DNA of 64,000 nucleotides from Gigantopelta aegis. Taxonomy: Eukaryota > Mollusca > Gastropoda > Neomphalida > Peltospiridae. A program made the translations under genes and the position numbers. The DNA lies in assembly GCF_016097555.1 (NCBI RefSeq), contig NC_054707.1, positions 49,065,711-49,129,710 of the forward strand. The letters are read 5' to 3'. This document shows, piece by piece, positions 45,911 to 57,750 of the stretch (positions within the stretch are counted from its first letter, which is position 1; every line of letters starts with the position of its first letter). The notes under the pieces are model-generated. The model worked only from the letters and a program-made list of their open reading frames with translations, was not told the DNA's origin and did no database searches.

Positions 45911-46183
45911 GTGGGCGATAATTCGTGTGCGCATGTCAAGAACTTGGTGGAAAACCTTACGCAGGAATGTGTAGGGCCGAGGAGGGCTAGTGTGCGATAT
46001 TTTGATAACGACGACCTTAACGTTGGGTGCCAAACCTTTTATGTGAGAAATAAGAAACGAAACGAATATAGTGAACATCTCCTAATTACGTGTATCTTAC
46101 TTCTAGAGAGTGTTATATTATTTTTATGTATTTTAAGGTTTAAGGACACTATCGTGGGCACATACTTCAATTATAACCAATGA
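45911..46183 (+). other. Open frame of 90 codons, duplicate of 37,199 frame
   Basis: MGDNSCAHVKNLVENLTQEC leads into the same sequence as the copy A frame, with one Ser-to-Arg change, ending KDTIVGTYFNYNQ. Both strands are open. Unknown; coding not established. Confidence 0.2.
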
Positions 46184-46267
46184 AGCTGTCTGTCCGGGAT
46201 ATCGGTTAGTAGTTACCTATCCATTGCTAGTCAGGGAGATGTCTTTGTAAAGTTATACCTTTCTGTT

Positions 46268-46837
46268 CATATGGCCCGTTAAGTCACTAGGTTGGATAAT
46301 GTGAGCTGTTAAGTCACTATGTTGAAGGAGTTACCTCCCCATTGATACGGGCCGTTTAGTCACTAGGTTGAAGAAGTTATCTCCCGATTGATATGGGCAA
46401 TTAAACTAGGTTAGAAAAGCTACCTCATACATTGATATGGGCGGTTTAGTCACTAGGCTGTAGACGTTATCTCCCCATTGATATGGGCCGTGTGGTCAAT
46501 GGGCTGAAAAAGTTACCTTTCCATTGATATGGGCCATAAAGTCACTAGGTTCGATAAGTTACCTTTCGACTGATATGGGCCATTAAGTCACTAGGTTGGA
46601 GAAGTTACCTCACCATGGATATGGGCCGTTTAGTCACTATGTTGGGAGAAGTTATACCCCCCCCCCCCCATCCCCATTGATATGGGCCGTTTATAGTCAC
46701 TAAGTTCGATAAGTTACCTCCCCATGGATATGAGCCGTTTAGTCACTATGTTGGGAGAAGTTACCCCCCCCCCCCATTGATATGGGCCGTTTATAGTCAC
46801 TAGGTTCGATAAGTTCCCCCCCCCCCCCCATTGATAT
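46268..46837. repeat. 46-bp minisatellite, copy B, degenerate part
   Basis: Diverged units like those in copy A, with short C-runs at about 46,657, 46,767 and 46,816. Confidence 0.9.
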
Positions 46838-47160
46838 GGGCCGTTTAGTCACTAGGTCGAGTGAATTATCTCTCCGTTGATATGGGCCGTTTAGTCACTA
46901 GGTCGAGTGAATTATCTCTCCGTTGATATGGGTCGTTTAGTCACTAGGTCGAGTGAATTATCTCTCCGTTGATATGGGCCGTTTAGTCACTAGGTCGAGT
47001 GAATTATCTCTCCGTTGATATGGGCCGTTTAGTCACTAGGTCGAGTGAATTATCTCTCCGTTGATATGGGCCGTTTAGTCACTAGGTCGAGTGAATTATC
47101 TCTCCGTTGATATGGGCCGTTTAGTCACTAGGTCGAGTGAATTATCTCTCCGTTGATATA
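46838..47160. repeat. 46-bp minisatellite, homogenised block of seven units
   Basis: Seven nearly identical units of GATATGGGCCGTTTAGTCAC plus TAGGTCGAGTGAATTATCTC and TCCGTT, with exact 46-base spacing. Copy A has no such block. Confidence 0.95.
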
Positions 47161-48340
47161 GGTCGTTAGGTAATTAGGTTGGAGGGGTTATTTCCGCATT
47201 GACATGGACCTTTAAGTAATTAGGCTGGAGCTAAACCAAATGAATGAATGGATGTTTAACGACGCCCTAGCACAAAAATACACATCGGCTGTTGGGTGTC
47301 AAAGGTAAGAATATGAATATGATTAAGTACATTAAAATATTTTTTTAAATATAATTATGTAAATATACACTGTAAAATGCTGTGGGAAACAAAAATACAA
47401 GCATAAATATCATGGTAAATATATTTTTTAATTTTGTATAAAAATCAAAATGTATTTGAAACTTTAAAGGAATGCTCGCGCAAGGCTTTTGGACTGGTAT
47501 GCATATTTAACGATATATAATGCACATTATTGCTTAATATCAACAAGTATAATTTTATATTTAATTAATAAAACGGTTATACGTGACAGCTATTATATAC
47601 ATAGGGCTTTGTACCATCCCAGTTAATACGCCCTCTAGCGAGCCGGTGGTTACGTAATACGTGTCACGTCAGAAATTAGTCTCAGAACTGAAGAAACAAA
47701 CGTACCTGATTTTTGCTGATGTATCGCAATGTTCTGTAATAATATCTATCCCAGTAAGCCAGATATAAGTATATATTGTTTTTCAATACAAAATAACTCA
47801 CCATTGTCAAAGTGTCGAAATAACTGTATTATGTTTTGTCCATACATTAACCCGCGTACTGAAATGATAATCGGAGTGTTTTCTTAGTTAATTGGTATTT
47901 TCTTTCCTTGGCCTGTACCTGTGGTTCCTGATTGGCAGGTGTATATTTGGAAGATCACCAGTCAAGGTGTCTAGACACAAACAAATATACGTGCCTGTTT
48001 TATTAAGAACACAGGGTATTGTGGGATAACCGCCCACCCCTAAAATGGTAATGTACATTTTTAGCCGTTCTGCTTTATTACCGTAAGTAATTCTGTAAAA
48101 CCCTTGATTAAGTAGACTTTGCCATCTAAAATCACAAAACTGATCAATTACGTAGTCCCAAAGAAAAGAAAATGAACACTTGGGTATCGTGAGTGGTCGT
48201 TTTTGTTCCAACGTACCCTACCAATAGGCCTAATAATATGCATTTTTTTCTTTGGATTTTTCAAGAGAGAAAAATACTATAACCCCATTTCGTTCAATTA
48301 AAGCAAACTGAAATGTATTTAGTTAAATAGTTAATATTAT
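47161..48340. other. No gene; sequence absent from copy A
   Basis: Contains a tail motif GATGTTTAACGACGCCCTAG (47,252, also near 61,262) and a left half of the AAAGGGATGC MITE (47,466-47,600). It also has a 107-codon minus frame (47,888-48,211) without recognisable motifs. The MITE right half follows at 48,350, so this stretch may be partly an insertion inside that MITE. Confidence 0.45.
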
Positions 48341-48349
48341 AAAAATTAT

Positions 48350-48592
48350 ATTATCAAGACATTTATATTGTTTTACAAGTCAGGTTGGTGAAAGCGAAGC
48401 GCCTTGTTAAAATGACAAGCTGGAATATCGGACGCAACGAAAACAAAAGAAAATGTAGAAATAATCACGTTTTTTTATTAACTTTAAAATGACGCGTTTT
48501 TCATTTCTTAAAGTGTCAGTATATGTTGATGGTCCGGTTATGCATCTTTCCAACACTTAAGGCTCTTGCTTGAGTTTAGTATTCCTTTAAAA
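48350..48592. mobile_element. Right half of AAAGGGATGC MITE (copy B)
   Basis: Matches 38,060-38,362 with an internal deletion of about 60 bases. Confidence 0.6.
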
Positions 48593-49457
48593 TTAATTCT
48601 GAGAGGAATTTAAGATTGCACTACATTTCTTTTACCAAAATATATCTTCTTCTTTGTTCTTTTCTCTTTTTGTTTTCTTTTTGTGGGTGTTTTTTGTTTT
48701 GTTTTTTTGTGTGTGTGTTGTTGTGGGGTTGTTGTTGTTTTTTTGTGTGTTTTTTTTTGGGGGGGGGGGGGAGTTGGGGGTTTTTGTGTGATTTTTTGCT
48801 GTTTTAGATGTTTACACTCCACCAATATAATATTTAAAATCACTGACATGCCTTTAATGCCAGCACAGGGGACCCAACAAAATATGCCATCCTTCTAGGA
48901 AATGGGGGAAATAAAAAGACCATCCCAGTTAAAGAGTGTTCCAGCTTCTAGTATCGTAAATCTTGGAGACACAAAACTGAGTTTGTAAAATAATATATCA
49001 GGATGCATATGCATCTTTAATCTCTTCCAGGACTTTAATGATTGCCCAAATGTCTGCCGAAACTGCAGCAGAAGCCTCAGAATTCCCATCTCGTGATCTC
49101 AGTATAAAAAGCAGTGTAAACATGATACCCGTCTCACATTTTCATGAAATAATGTTTATAATTAACTGCATCTGTGCGATCTTCCTTCGGATGTATAAGA
49201 GCAAATTCAATTGTTGCGATTTGGTACACGAAGGAGGTCAAATAAAATATAACGATGTTTTAGAAAATGTCAGTTAAATCAATGTTAAAAACAGACAACC
49301 AAAAACAAACAAAAAACTGCCTATTACGAAGACCAAATGTGATGTCTTAAAAACACCAAGACAAGGTCTCAATCTCTAGTTGTGTATAACCATGTTTAGT
49401 TCTAACTAGATATCTATTACGACGAGGCATAACCTTACGGTTAGCTCTCTATTATCT
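48593..49457. other. Non-coding duplicated sequence
   Basis: T/G-rich tract at 48,655-48,790, then sequence collinear with 38,500-39,065 and 39,420-39,478 of copy A. No gene. Confidence 0.5.
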
Positions 49458-49460
49458 ATT

Positions 49461-49805
49461 TAGTTAGGTCCAGTATAGCACTTCCGTGACCATTCTCTGG
49501 CTAACATGTTTTGACGACTGATTTACCTTCTATGGACCTTTTATAAAAAAAAATTAGCCCCCAGGTTCCTCCCAAAAATTCCGGCATTTTTCGCCAGAAG
49601 GCCAAATCCAAGATGGCCGCCGGCGCCATCGTGAAAAAATTAACTTTTGAACAAGAGCACCTAGAATCATGTATGAAGACACTTTTTCAGGTAAATCGAC
49701 CACGGGGATTCCGATTCTGACACCAGTTTGACGTTTTGATATAATTTTGACCCATAAATCCAAGATGGCCGCCATCCGGTAGAACAAAAACGTAACTTTT
49801 GAACG
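49461..49805 (+). repeat. Left TIR of transposon copy 2
   Basis: Pairs with about 53,568-53,893. The outermost 55 bases are nearly perfect; further in there are small indels. Confidence 0.88.
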
Positions 49806-50394
49806 GAAGCACCTATGATCACGGATGAACACATTATTTCGGCTTTCAAATGTCATTTTCGAGGTCATATATAATGGTCACGGAATTGAGGTGAATGAAT
49901 CGTTCTCTTTTTTGTATAATTTCTTATCACTGTCAAGGGCGCCGCTGCCATTACGCAAATTACGCAATTGCCTACAAAAATTCAGAAGGGACAATTGTTT
50001 TTAAAGTTACGCTTAATATCTACAGTATACAAAACGGTCGTGTTCCAGTAATGCACCTGTCAATGTCTTCCCCACCCGGAAGGTAGGCCTAACTACGAAA
50101 AAACAAGCGCCTGGATATCATCAACAGAGTACATCCAACAACACGTCAAAAGGGATTTGACGTCACTCGCAACATTTGACGTCATTCAGTACCAATATTC
50201 CATTAATTGTCTAACCTCAACAGGGCTAGCATTTTTGTTTACATACCCTCGCTACACTCGGTTGACAATGTGTGCGTAACTTTTTTAAGGGCCTGGCGGC
50301 GCCCTTGTAACATATACTACAGTGTGTCGACATACAACATGTTCAGTGTGTCTGTTTATAATACTATATACATGTGACAATGTCCACCGTTCCA

Positions 50395-51235
50395 TGTGTC
50401 CTCCAGTGTGGCGGGCTTTACGATAAAGCCACCGATGCCATTGCCTCAGTTGAGAGGTGAGAAAATCTCAAGAAAAAGGCCCTGTTATGGAGCGGTCTTG
50501 ACAAATTCGGAGACGTCCATGCAACTGTCGATTGGGATACGGGTCACGGTGGACATTGTGTCCATGATACATGTAGGCTGACCTTATGTAATGGAAAGAA
50601 ACTGGAACAGGCCATCAAAAGACAGAAAAAACGAGATGTTGATGAATGCCAATCTCAGTCTTTGTCTATGACGGATGTTTGTCCTCCAGATGGGGCTCCC
50701 CCTGCCAAGCGGCTGCGATCGAGTCTAGTAGGGCTGATACATGATAAAACAAAATGTGTCTGGTGCTGCAAGACGGAGTCAGCCAAGCATCCAAAATCGA
50801 AGCTGTTCCTCATTTCGTACGATCACACATGGGCAGCTTTCAAGAGCCACACGGTGGTCCTGGAAGATCAGAGTATGCGAGACAGAATCAACTGTCTGAT
50901 CGATTCTGCAGCTGATGATCCATATGCGCTTGAGATCAGGTATCGCCTCAAATGCTGGTTGAAATATGTGCGTAGTTACCAGAAAATGAGTGAAGATGAC
51001 AAACTACCACTCATGCACAATGTTACTCTCCGTGAGGCTCCGACTATCTCTCATCACGCAGTACGTCATAAAGCGACCCACCACTGCCGCCATCAATGCC
51101 ACCGTCACCCTTCATGGCATGACTCGCAGCAAGGAGCTTGTCGACTCTTACTACAAGCTGGGCATGGGCATCAGCTACCCGAATGTGCTTCTACTGCGTG
51201 ACGTCTGGACAATGCATGACCTAGAGCGGTGCTGA
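50395..51235 (+). pseudogene. Transposon protein, N-terminal zinc-finger region
   Basis: Pieces in two to three frames. FGDVHATVDWDTGHGGHCVH and CRLTLCNGKKL suggest a first Cys/His motif. KTKCVWCCKTESAKHPKSKL is a second CX2C-type finger. DDPYALEIRYRLKCWLKYVR is the helical block usual in this protein type. The frame breaks after MHNVTLREA and resumes as AAINATVTLHGMTRSKELVD. The likely role is DNA binding to the TIRs (inferred). Confidence 0.6.
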
Positions 51236-51870
51236 GGGAGAACCAAGCATCAGTATCATTGACAATGATGACTTTCTCAATGACACCTATACAGGAGAGG
51301 GTACCGCACACCGCTGTAACTGGATGTTTGTGCAGCGTCTAGAACGTCTTGTACGCAAGTACGAGGCAAACATCCCGGATGAGCCTGCTTGCATCAAAGA
51401 CGCCAAGACTGCGTCGCAGGCACTGACTGAGAAGGCATCTGAGATGCAGGCAGTTACGCCATATAAGACCATTCAGCGTGGTGAGCCTCCCATCCGCCCT
51501 ATGTCCACTACATTATCTTCAAGTACAGAGCCTCAGCGCAAGCGGAACATTATTCATGCTCTTGCTCGCGTGGACATGAATGGTGACCGCCCCGATGCAG
51601 CTGAGCAGACTATCCCTTCTTACAACGGGTTTCACACTGGCCTCATCCACACTCCGCACCCTACAATCAGTCATGCCTGTCTCTGATGAGCTCATTGCGG
51701 TCTTTAGCTCAGCCCGTGCTGTGGGAGAGGAAAAGTTTACCAACTTCTTGCGAGACCGGGTGTTCAGTAAGAATATCTTCCTCCATGCACCCGTCCCTCT
51801 GAGCAAACGTTTTACGTTTTACGTTTTACGTTTTACAAGAGGCCAGACACGGAGACGCCCGGGATGGAAC
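51236..51870 (+). pseudogene. Transposon protein, middle region with core deletion
   Basis: Contains SIIDNDDFLNDTYTGEGTAH, RLERLVRKYEANIPDEP, and then, after a jump near 51,660-51,700, AVGEEKFTNFLRDRVFSKNI plus FLHAPVPLSKR. Compared with copy 1, everything from the candidate first catalytic Asp block to the RFDMALEK block is missing. A 9-base GTTTTACGT-like triplication occurs at 51,808-51,835. Without that core this copy could not encode a transposase. Confidence 0.6.
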
Positions 51871-52394
51871 TAAAGGCGAGAACTGCTGAGATGGAGCGGA
51901 GCGTTTTCAAGGCAGTGATCGACCTGGTTGAGGTCAGTCAACTTGTGGACCTCCCCGAGTTGCTGGAACATCGTGCTGTCGAGGAGTGTGTGGCCTTATT
52001 CAACTCCAATGGCACATACAGGAAGACGCAGAAAAACAAGCTCATTGAGAAGCTCTCTCTACAATCTGTAGATCTGCAGGAACCCTACACCGCTCTCATC
52101 GACATGGGCATGATCTGGAGTATGGCAACTCCATCAGCAGAAGATCGGCAGATGCAAGATGGCACCCCATACAAGTGGTCAGACTACGTCCACAAGGTGT
52201 CATCAATCATCCTTGCCCGGCATGGTAATGCTGACCGTATCATCTGTGTGAACGATCCGTACGACGCAGCATACTCGACTAAAGATGATGAGCGAGACCT
52301 GCGGGTACAGGGTAAGGCACATGTCCCCAACACCTACATGAAATTGGGCGACCCCCTTCCCCACTGCCCAAGCGTTCAAAACACTGTTGTGTAG
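51864..52394 (+). pseudogene. Transposon linker region (copy 2)
   Basis: 176 codons. TAEMERSVFKAVIDLVEVSQ, ELLEHRAVEECVALFNSNGT, ALIDMGMIWSMATPS and SIILARHGNADRIICVNDPY. This corresponds in position to 31,475-32,140 of copy 1 (TFGELAES and RIDIIFDVY blocks) but is strongly diverged. A frameshift near 52,380 follows. Confidence 0.6.
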
Positions 52395-52447
52395 CGTCAG
52401 CAACAAGTGGCGGCTGCAAAAAGTGATATGCAACTACGTAACCGATC

Positions 52448-53326
52448 TTGCACAGAGTTTTGCTGCAGAAATTGTCTACTCTGTTGGCTCACACTGCACC
52501 AACTTGTCAACCCAGCAACCGATGCAGAGCTACAGGCACTGTCCTCTTCTCCGCTTACGCAGTTCTGCGCAAGTCAGGCTACAGTGGTCCTGTTGTCATT
52601 GATGCCGCTGATACCGATGCCTATGTTACGGCAGCGTTCATCTCGCATCAGCTACCCGGTATGCTCTGTATCAAGAGAAAGCATGAGACATACTTCTGCC
52701 ATGGCCTGGTGACTGACGAGATGTCAGACTGTATTGTGCAGCTGCATTGTATGAGAGGCTGTGATGCCAACTCAGGCTTCTACGGCAAGGGTAAGAAATC
52801 GGTGTATGAGCAAGTGATGAAGAGCCCTGTGGTGCGACGGCAGCTCTCACGGTGCGGAGATAGCCTCGACCTTGAGGAGGATGTGGTAGAGGATCTCTTC
52901 CAGTTCACACGACATGTCATCTATGGCGACAAAAAGAGTAGCACCATGGCTGAGGCCCGTTCGGCGAAGTGGAAGACAATGAAGAACAAATCATTCATCC
53001 GTCTACCTCCAGATGCAGATAGCCTACGCCAACACTGCCTCCGTGCCAACTACTTGGCCTATCTAGTGCGCCACCCCTCCATAAAGCACCACCTCTCGCC
53101 ACTCGGACATGGGTGGGAGCTGGTGGGTGGTCGCTGTCGCCCTGTCCGCCACACGCGACCTGCTCTCCCGACGCATCTACCAGCACCAAGGCCAGCTGAA
53201 GAGAGCGAGGACGACGAAAGTAAGGATGATGATGAGGAGGAGGGAGTTGATGATGTACATAGGAGGAGGGGAGATTCATCGGAATCTGATGATTCAAGTG
53301 AGGAAGAATGCTCTGATTCAGACTAA
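52448..53326 (+). pseudogene. Transposon-encoded FEN1/XPG-like nuclease with acidic tail
   Basis: 292-codon frame; the natural start is upstream in another frame. TVLFSAYAVLRKSGYSGPVV leads to IDAADTDAYVTAAF (residues 51-64) with the Asp-x-Asp pair. HCMRGCDANSGFYGKGKKSV follows (100-119), with Gly-Cys-Asp and a GxGK helix-hairpin-like turn as in FEN1. The Glu-Ala-Asp box expected just before TVLF is not readable and lies at a frameshift. RLPPDADSLRQHCLRANYLA (185-204) is the common C-terminal block. The tail from about 245 is almost all Asp/Glu/Ser, replacing the Cys-rich domain of copy 1. Confidence 0.7.
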
Positions 53327-53567
53327 TCGCATCTCTGTCATATGTCATAACAATGTGTAACATAACACGAAAGCATGATTGGTGACTTCTAAATGTGTTT
53401 TGTGTAAAACAAATGGCCAAAAAGTACCATTTTCAGGGTAAAATGTTTTTATTGACATGCTTTAGGTGGTTTCATTTGATAGCTGTTCGATGTACGGCTA
53501 TTAAAAAAGAGCTTATCTTGAAATATAATTAGTTCTCCTGACATACAAACCCCATGTCTTCCTTCGG

Positions 53568-53893
53568 GTTCAAAAGTTACGTTTTGCTCTACCGGACGGC
53601 GGCCATCTTGGATTTATGGGTCAAAATAATGTCAAAACGTCAAACTGGTGTCAGAATCGGAATCCCCGTTGTCGGTTTACCTGAAAAAGTGTCTTCATAC
53701 ATGATTCTAGGTGCTCTTGTTCAAAAGTTAATTTTTCACAATGGCGACGGCGGCCATCTTGGATTTCGCCTTCTGGCGAAAAATGCCGGAACTTTTGGGA
53801 GGGACCTGGGAGCTAATTTTTTAATAAAAGGTCCAATCGTCAAAACATGTTAGCCAGAGAATGGTCACGGAAGTGCTATACTGGACCTAACTA
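53568..53893 (+). repeat. Right TIR of transposon copy 2
   Basis: Inverse of 49,461-49,805, ending ACTGGACCTAACTA. Confidence 0.88.
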
Positions 53894-53946
53894 ATTACCA
53901 AATACATTAAGAGCTTTCAAGCCATTACTTTCATCGCATTATACAG

Positions 53947-54331
53947 AAAGAAAGAAATGTTTTATTTAACGACGCACTCAACACATTTTATTTACGGTTA
54001 TATGGCGTCAGACATATGGTTAAGGACCACACAGATTTTGAGAGGAAACCCGCTGTCGCCACTGCATGGGCTACTCTTCCGATTGGCAGCAAGGGATCTT
54101 TTATTTGCGCTGCCCACAGGCAGGATAGCACAAACCATGGCCTTTGTTGAACCAGTTATGGATCACTGGTCGGTGCAAGTGGTTTACACCTACCCATTGA
54201 GCCTTGCGGAGCACTCACTCAGGGTTTGGAGTCGGTATCTGGATTAAAAATCCCATGCCTCGACTGGGATCCGAACCCAGTACCTACCAGCCTGTAGACC
54301 GATGGCCTGCCACGACGCCACCGAGGCCGGT
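53947..54331 (-). mobile_element. Full-length SINE type 2 with 12-bp target duplication
   Basis: CGCATTATACAG flanks both sides (53,935-53,946; 54,332-54,343), and copy A has the uninterrupted site at about 39,515-39,530. Plus-strand reading runs from AAAGAAATGTTTTATTTAAC to CACCGAGGCCGGT. It inserted after the segmental duplication. Confidence 0.95.
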
Positions 54332-54343
54332 CGCATTATACAG

Positions 54344-55619
54344 AGACTGGACGTAAAATAGTAATTGCTTTGTTTCCTCTTAATTCAGAATCATTGTTCT
54401 GGATATTCTAAACTGTTAGGGGTAATTTCTTTTCAAATGCACACAGATCCATTTAGAAATCAGTTTCGCTTTCAAAGAATTAAATGAGACCAGCAGACGC
54501 CGTAGACAGGAATATCAGCTCTCCATATTGATTCCCAGTAGCACGGTGTTTTCAAATCTAGTCAAACTGTTTAATTATTGTAGCCACGAACTTTAATAAG
54601 TTTAACGACTTTTAAGCCTGCATCAGTGTGAAAACATATAACTTGCATTAAATCCATTAAATAAGTCACTTGAACGTAAAACGTCATGCTTTGTTCTAAA
54701 CCATGTGATTGTGGATATCTGAATGTATACAATAGTAGTATTCAATACACCCTGTAGGGCCTACACTGGCGTTGGAATAAATAGTACCCCCTTCACCTCC
54801 CCAATTTGTAGCTATGTATTTGTATCTACAAATTCAATTATTTACCAAAATAACAGGTGAATTGTGATGGCTCTTTAGTTGACTAAATAATGTATATTTT
54901 TGAATAATCATATTTTTATATTTTCAAGCTGATGTTTTGTTGTACCATTTATTATATTTTCCGTCTCACAGGGAACGCTTTTTTCATACTATGAAATTGA
55001 TTACAAGTTAGTTATTTCTGAACCGATTGTTTTCTAAATTGCACACGAAAATAGTGTGTTTCTGTTATTACCAACATACTTTTACTTTTCTTCTTACGTC
55101 AAACCAAACTGAAATTATTTACAAACAAAAAAAAACATTTTTGTAGAAGGATGGGACAGAAAAGAAAAGAAGCAAAAATACTCCGCGTTAACAGAAGAAA
55201 AACAACTTTGTGTTAATATGTTTAACGCAAATATTACTAATACTCTCAAGGCCCCAAATAAACGGAGTATTGGGTCTGGGAATTGTATCATGTGTTATAA
55301 GTATAGGGTGTACTAAGCACAGACAGTGATATATGTCATTAGTTACAATGGACGTAGGGGTATGTTTATTAGTCACACGGGAAGTAGTCAGTCCCACCAT
55401 CAAATGACGGCAGACGTATCGGACTAACCCTCTCCGAACACGTGTACATAACAAAATGTTTATATATAATATATTTATCATCCATTAAAGGCTTTTGTAA
55501 GAGATATCGCTGGCACTATAATTTGCGATATCTCCTGCGATATTCTCTGCTGACATTCAACTGACATTGTTTACAACTGTCGCAAATGAAAAGAATGATA
55601 ATGGATAATAAAAAAGAAT
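54344..55619. other. Non-coding duplicated sequence
   Basis: Collinear with copy A 39,530-41,660, without the 736-bp insert and with about 100 extra bases at 55,375-55,490. No gene. Confidence 0.5.
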
Positions 55620-55627
55620 AACACACA

Positions 55628-55667
<40 letters not shown>

Positions 55668-55768
55668 ACACTCGTGTCTTGTGATATCATAATTTATCAG
55701 CACTTGGCAAGCCTCGGATTTCATACTTTTATCAACTCGTGCTGATAAATTATGACATCACAAGACAC
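55620..55768. repeat. (CA)n plus inverted repeat, copy B
   Basis: Same structure as 41,661-41,813. The stem sequence is unchanged by eye apart from the loop. Confidence 0.85.
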
Positions 55769-56091
55769 TCGGGGAGTATCCTCTATATATCCTCTTTCGC
55801 CGTTGTCTTGTCTTGTTGTGAGAAAGTTCAGTGCCGTACCTAAGCTAAAATAAGTGGGGTAGCAGTACCAACAGAATCAAGGCACAGTAAAGGAGGACAT
55901 TCTCCAGGTACAGTACACAAGAAGGGCACCTTGTACCTACAAGGGCACACTTTGTAATTACCTGCGGGTTCAACTGCACCCCACATTAGGTACGTCCATA
56001 AAATTTGACCTGAGCAACAACAACAAAAAAACTTGTTTTTCCAAACAAGAAAAAGTTTTATTTTTATGTGTAATTTAATTAATATTATGTT

Positions 56092-56470
56092 AAAGAGACA
56101 TTCCTGAGTTTCCTGTATTGTAAGATGTTTCCGACTAATAAAATATTTCTACGATTAAACTTACATATTAAATATACGTTCCTGTTTAGAATATCAGTGT
56201 CTGTATATTCAATGTGTATCTGGTCGTCTTAATATTGGTAAGAAGCGCAAACTGGATTTTGTCTTAAAATAATTTCGTATGTACGAAAAAAAAAATGTTT
56301 AGGAAATAAAATGAAATTTAACCTAGTACAAATACTAGAACGACCAGAAACACATTTAATATACTTTTAACCAGAAAAATATATTTGATATGTAATTACA
56401 ATCGTTAACAAGTCTCTGTTAGTCGATAGCATCTTTAAAATTATAGCAAACCCAGAAATGTCCCTTTAAG
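56092..56470. mobile_element. MITE, TTAAAGGGACATTCC family, copy B
   Basis: TTAAAGAGACATTCCTGAGT at the left and CCAGAAATGTCCCTTTAA at the right. Duplicate of 42,114-42,462 with small indels. Confidence 0.8.
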
Positions 56471-56956
56471 AAGTAAATAAAAGTGTACTGAAAGTCCATT
56501 TGACTGTTAGAACGGGAAATATATGATTATTTGTGTTAATTTACATCTTGGACACATTTTATTGTTTAGAACATAACTTACCGTGTTTATGGTCGTCCTA
56601 ATACACAATGTATCAAAATTATAATTAAACATTTCGTACGGAGTAAAATACAGTTTGGGCTACTACAAACATTAGGATAACAAGAAACAAATTATATATA
56701 CAGACACTGACATTTTAAACAAGAACTTGTCATTTTAATTGTTACAAATGTTCCATTAGTCGAAAGCATGTTACAGTGGCTGCACACTCAAGACTGTCTT
56801 AGTCGTGGAGGGGGGGGGGGGGGACACAACGTCGTCGCCACATAGGACTATATTGACCGATTTGGAGAGAGATTCACAGAAGATGGCCGTCATTCTTACG
56901 ACCAACTGCATCCTAAATGATCACTTTACCACAAAGCTGCATTCCCCTTCTGTCTG
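56471..56956. other. Non-coding duplicated sequence, end of copy B
   Basis: Collinear with 42,463-42,956, including the G-run (56,809-56,822). Confidence 0.5.
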
Positions 56957-57059
56957 ATCCACACACTGTAAGTGTCTCTGAAATTCAAAACCACTCAAAT
57001 CAGCTTTATGACGCAGTCTGTACTGTCTGATAACCGGCATTAGCACTGTGAAGCTAATT

Positions 57060-57750
57060 TAGAAAACTGAAAGTCTTCTTAGTCTTTGGAATTTATCGTA
57101 TGTTGACGACAGTATCCGCATTATAAACAAAGAAAGGATAGTAGATACGTTTAAGCAATTATGTTACAGCAAAACAATGACAACGCCTAAAGGACTTTTA
57201 TATCAACATTTATTAAATGAATTTAGATTGCAAACATATTTAAGATTGCCGGTGGAAACGCGTTATATAAAAGAAATATGTAAGATTAGAATATGCGCTC
57301 ATAAATTAAATGTAGAATCTGGCAGGTATCGAAACATCGAATGATCAGAAAGAATATGTACTCTGTGTAATGCTAATGTTATAGAAGATGAATATCACTT
57401 TATAACAGAGTGTCCACAATACAAAGATTTGAGTTAAAATATGTAAAAATGTATTATTATAAGCGGCCAAGTGTGTATCGTATTATAACGTTATTAACCA
57501 CAGGTAACGACAAGGAATTGAATAACCCAGGAAAATATTTAGTGCAAGTGAATGCAATTAGAGATCGGTTAATGCAGGATGATAGTTAATGTAATAAATG
57601 TAAGTTATATCACTTTATTTGTCCCTGATTATATATAAACCACACCCACCATTGTTTTGCACGTGTGTATTTTGTATAACTATGTTTTATTTATGTTATG
57701 TATTCAGTTGTAAAACTCAAAGCAAATAAAGAACTTGAACTTGAACTATT
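57060..57750 (+). pseudogene. LINE 3' fragment: ORF2 C-terminus and tail
   Basis: Translated pieces read YVDDSIRIINKERIVDTFKQ, LYQHLLNEFRLQTYLRLP, ICTLCNANVIEDEYHFITEC (CX2C...HX4C zinc motif) and MYYYKRPSVYRIITLLTTGN, with several stops. The 3' terminus AAATAAAGAACTTGAACTTG is a short-repeat end. Same family as the antisense insert at 39,069. Confidence 0.75.

Larger units (their letters stand above)
49461..53893 (+). mobile_element. TIR transposon encoding transposase-nuclease (Academ-like), copy 2
   Basis: 4,433 bases with ends TAGTTAGGTCCAGTATAGCA and its exact complement. ATT flanks both sides (49,458-49,460; 53,894-53,896). Copy A supplies the empty site TCTATTACCAAATAC. Arms extend about 330-345 bases, with GCGGCCATCTTGGATT-type blocks in each. 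One gene in plus orientation, split by several frameshifts. A 3-bp duplication, long TIRs and a transposase joined to a FEN1/XPG-like nuclease suggest Academ; other superfamilies are not excluded. Confidence 0.85.
45279..56956 (+). repeat. Segmental duplication, copy B
   Basis: Collinear with 36,469-42,957. Extra material includes an expanded 46-bp array, about 1.1 kb at 47.2-48.25 kb, a 4.43-kb transposon and a SINE. Its right end coincides to the base with that of copy A (CTGTCTG), after which the two diverge. Confidence 0.92.

Noticed and set aside
48610..48898. Phe/Cys-rich and Lys/Thr/Pro-rich frames
   Set aside because: T/G-rich low-complexity tract, not conserved in copy A.
50662..53326. 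Host gene for a large zinc-finger protein
   Set aside because: It lies wholly within an element bounded by TIRs and ATT duplications, absent from the other duplicate, and is broken by several frameshifts.
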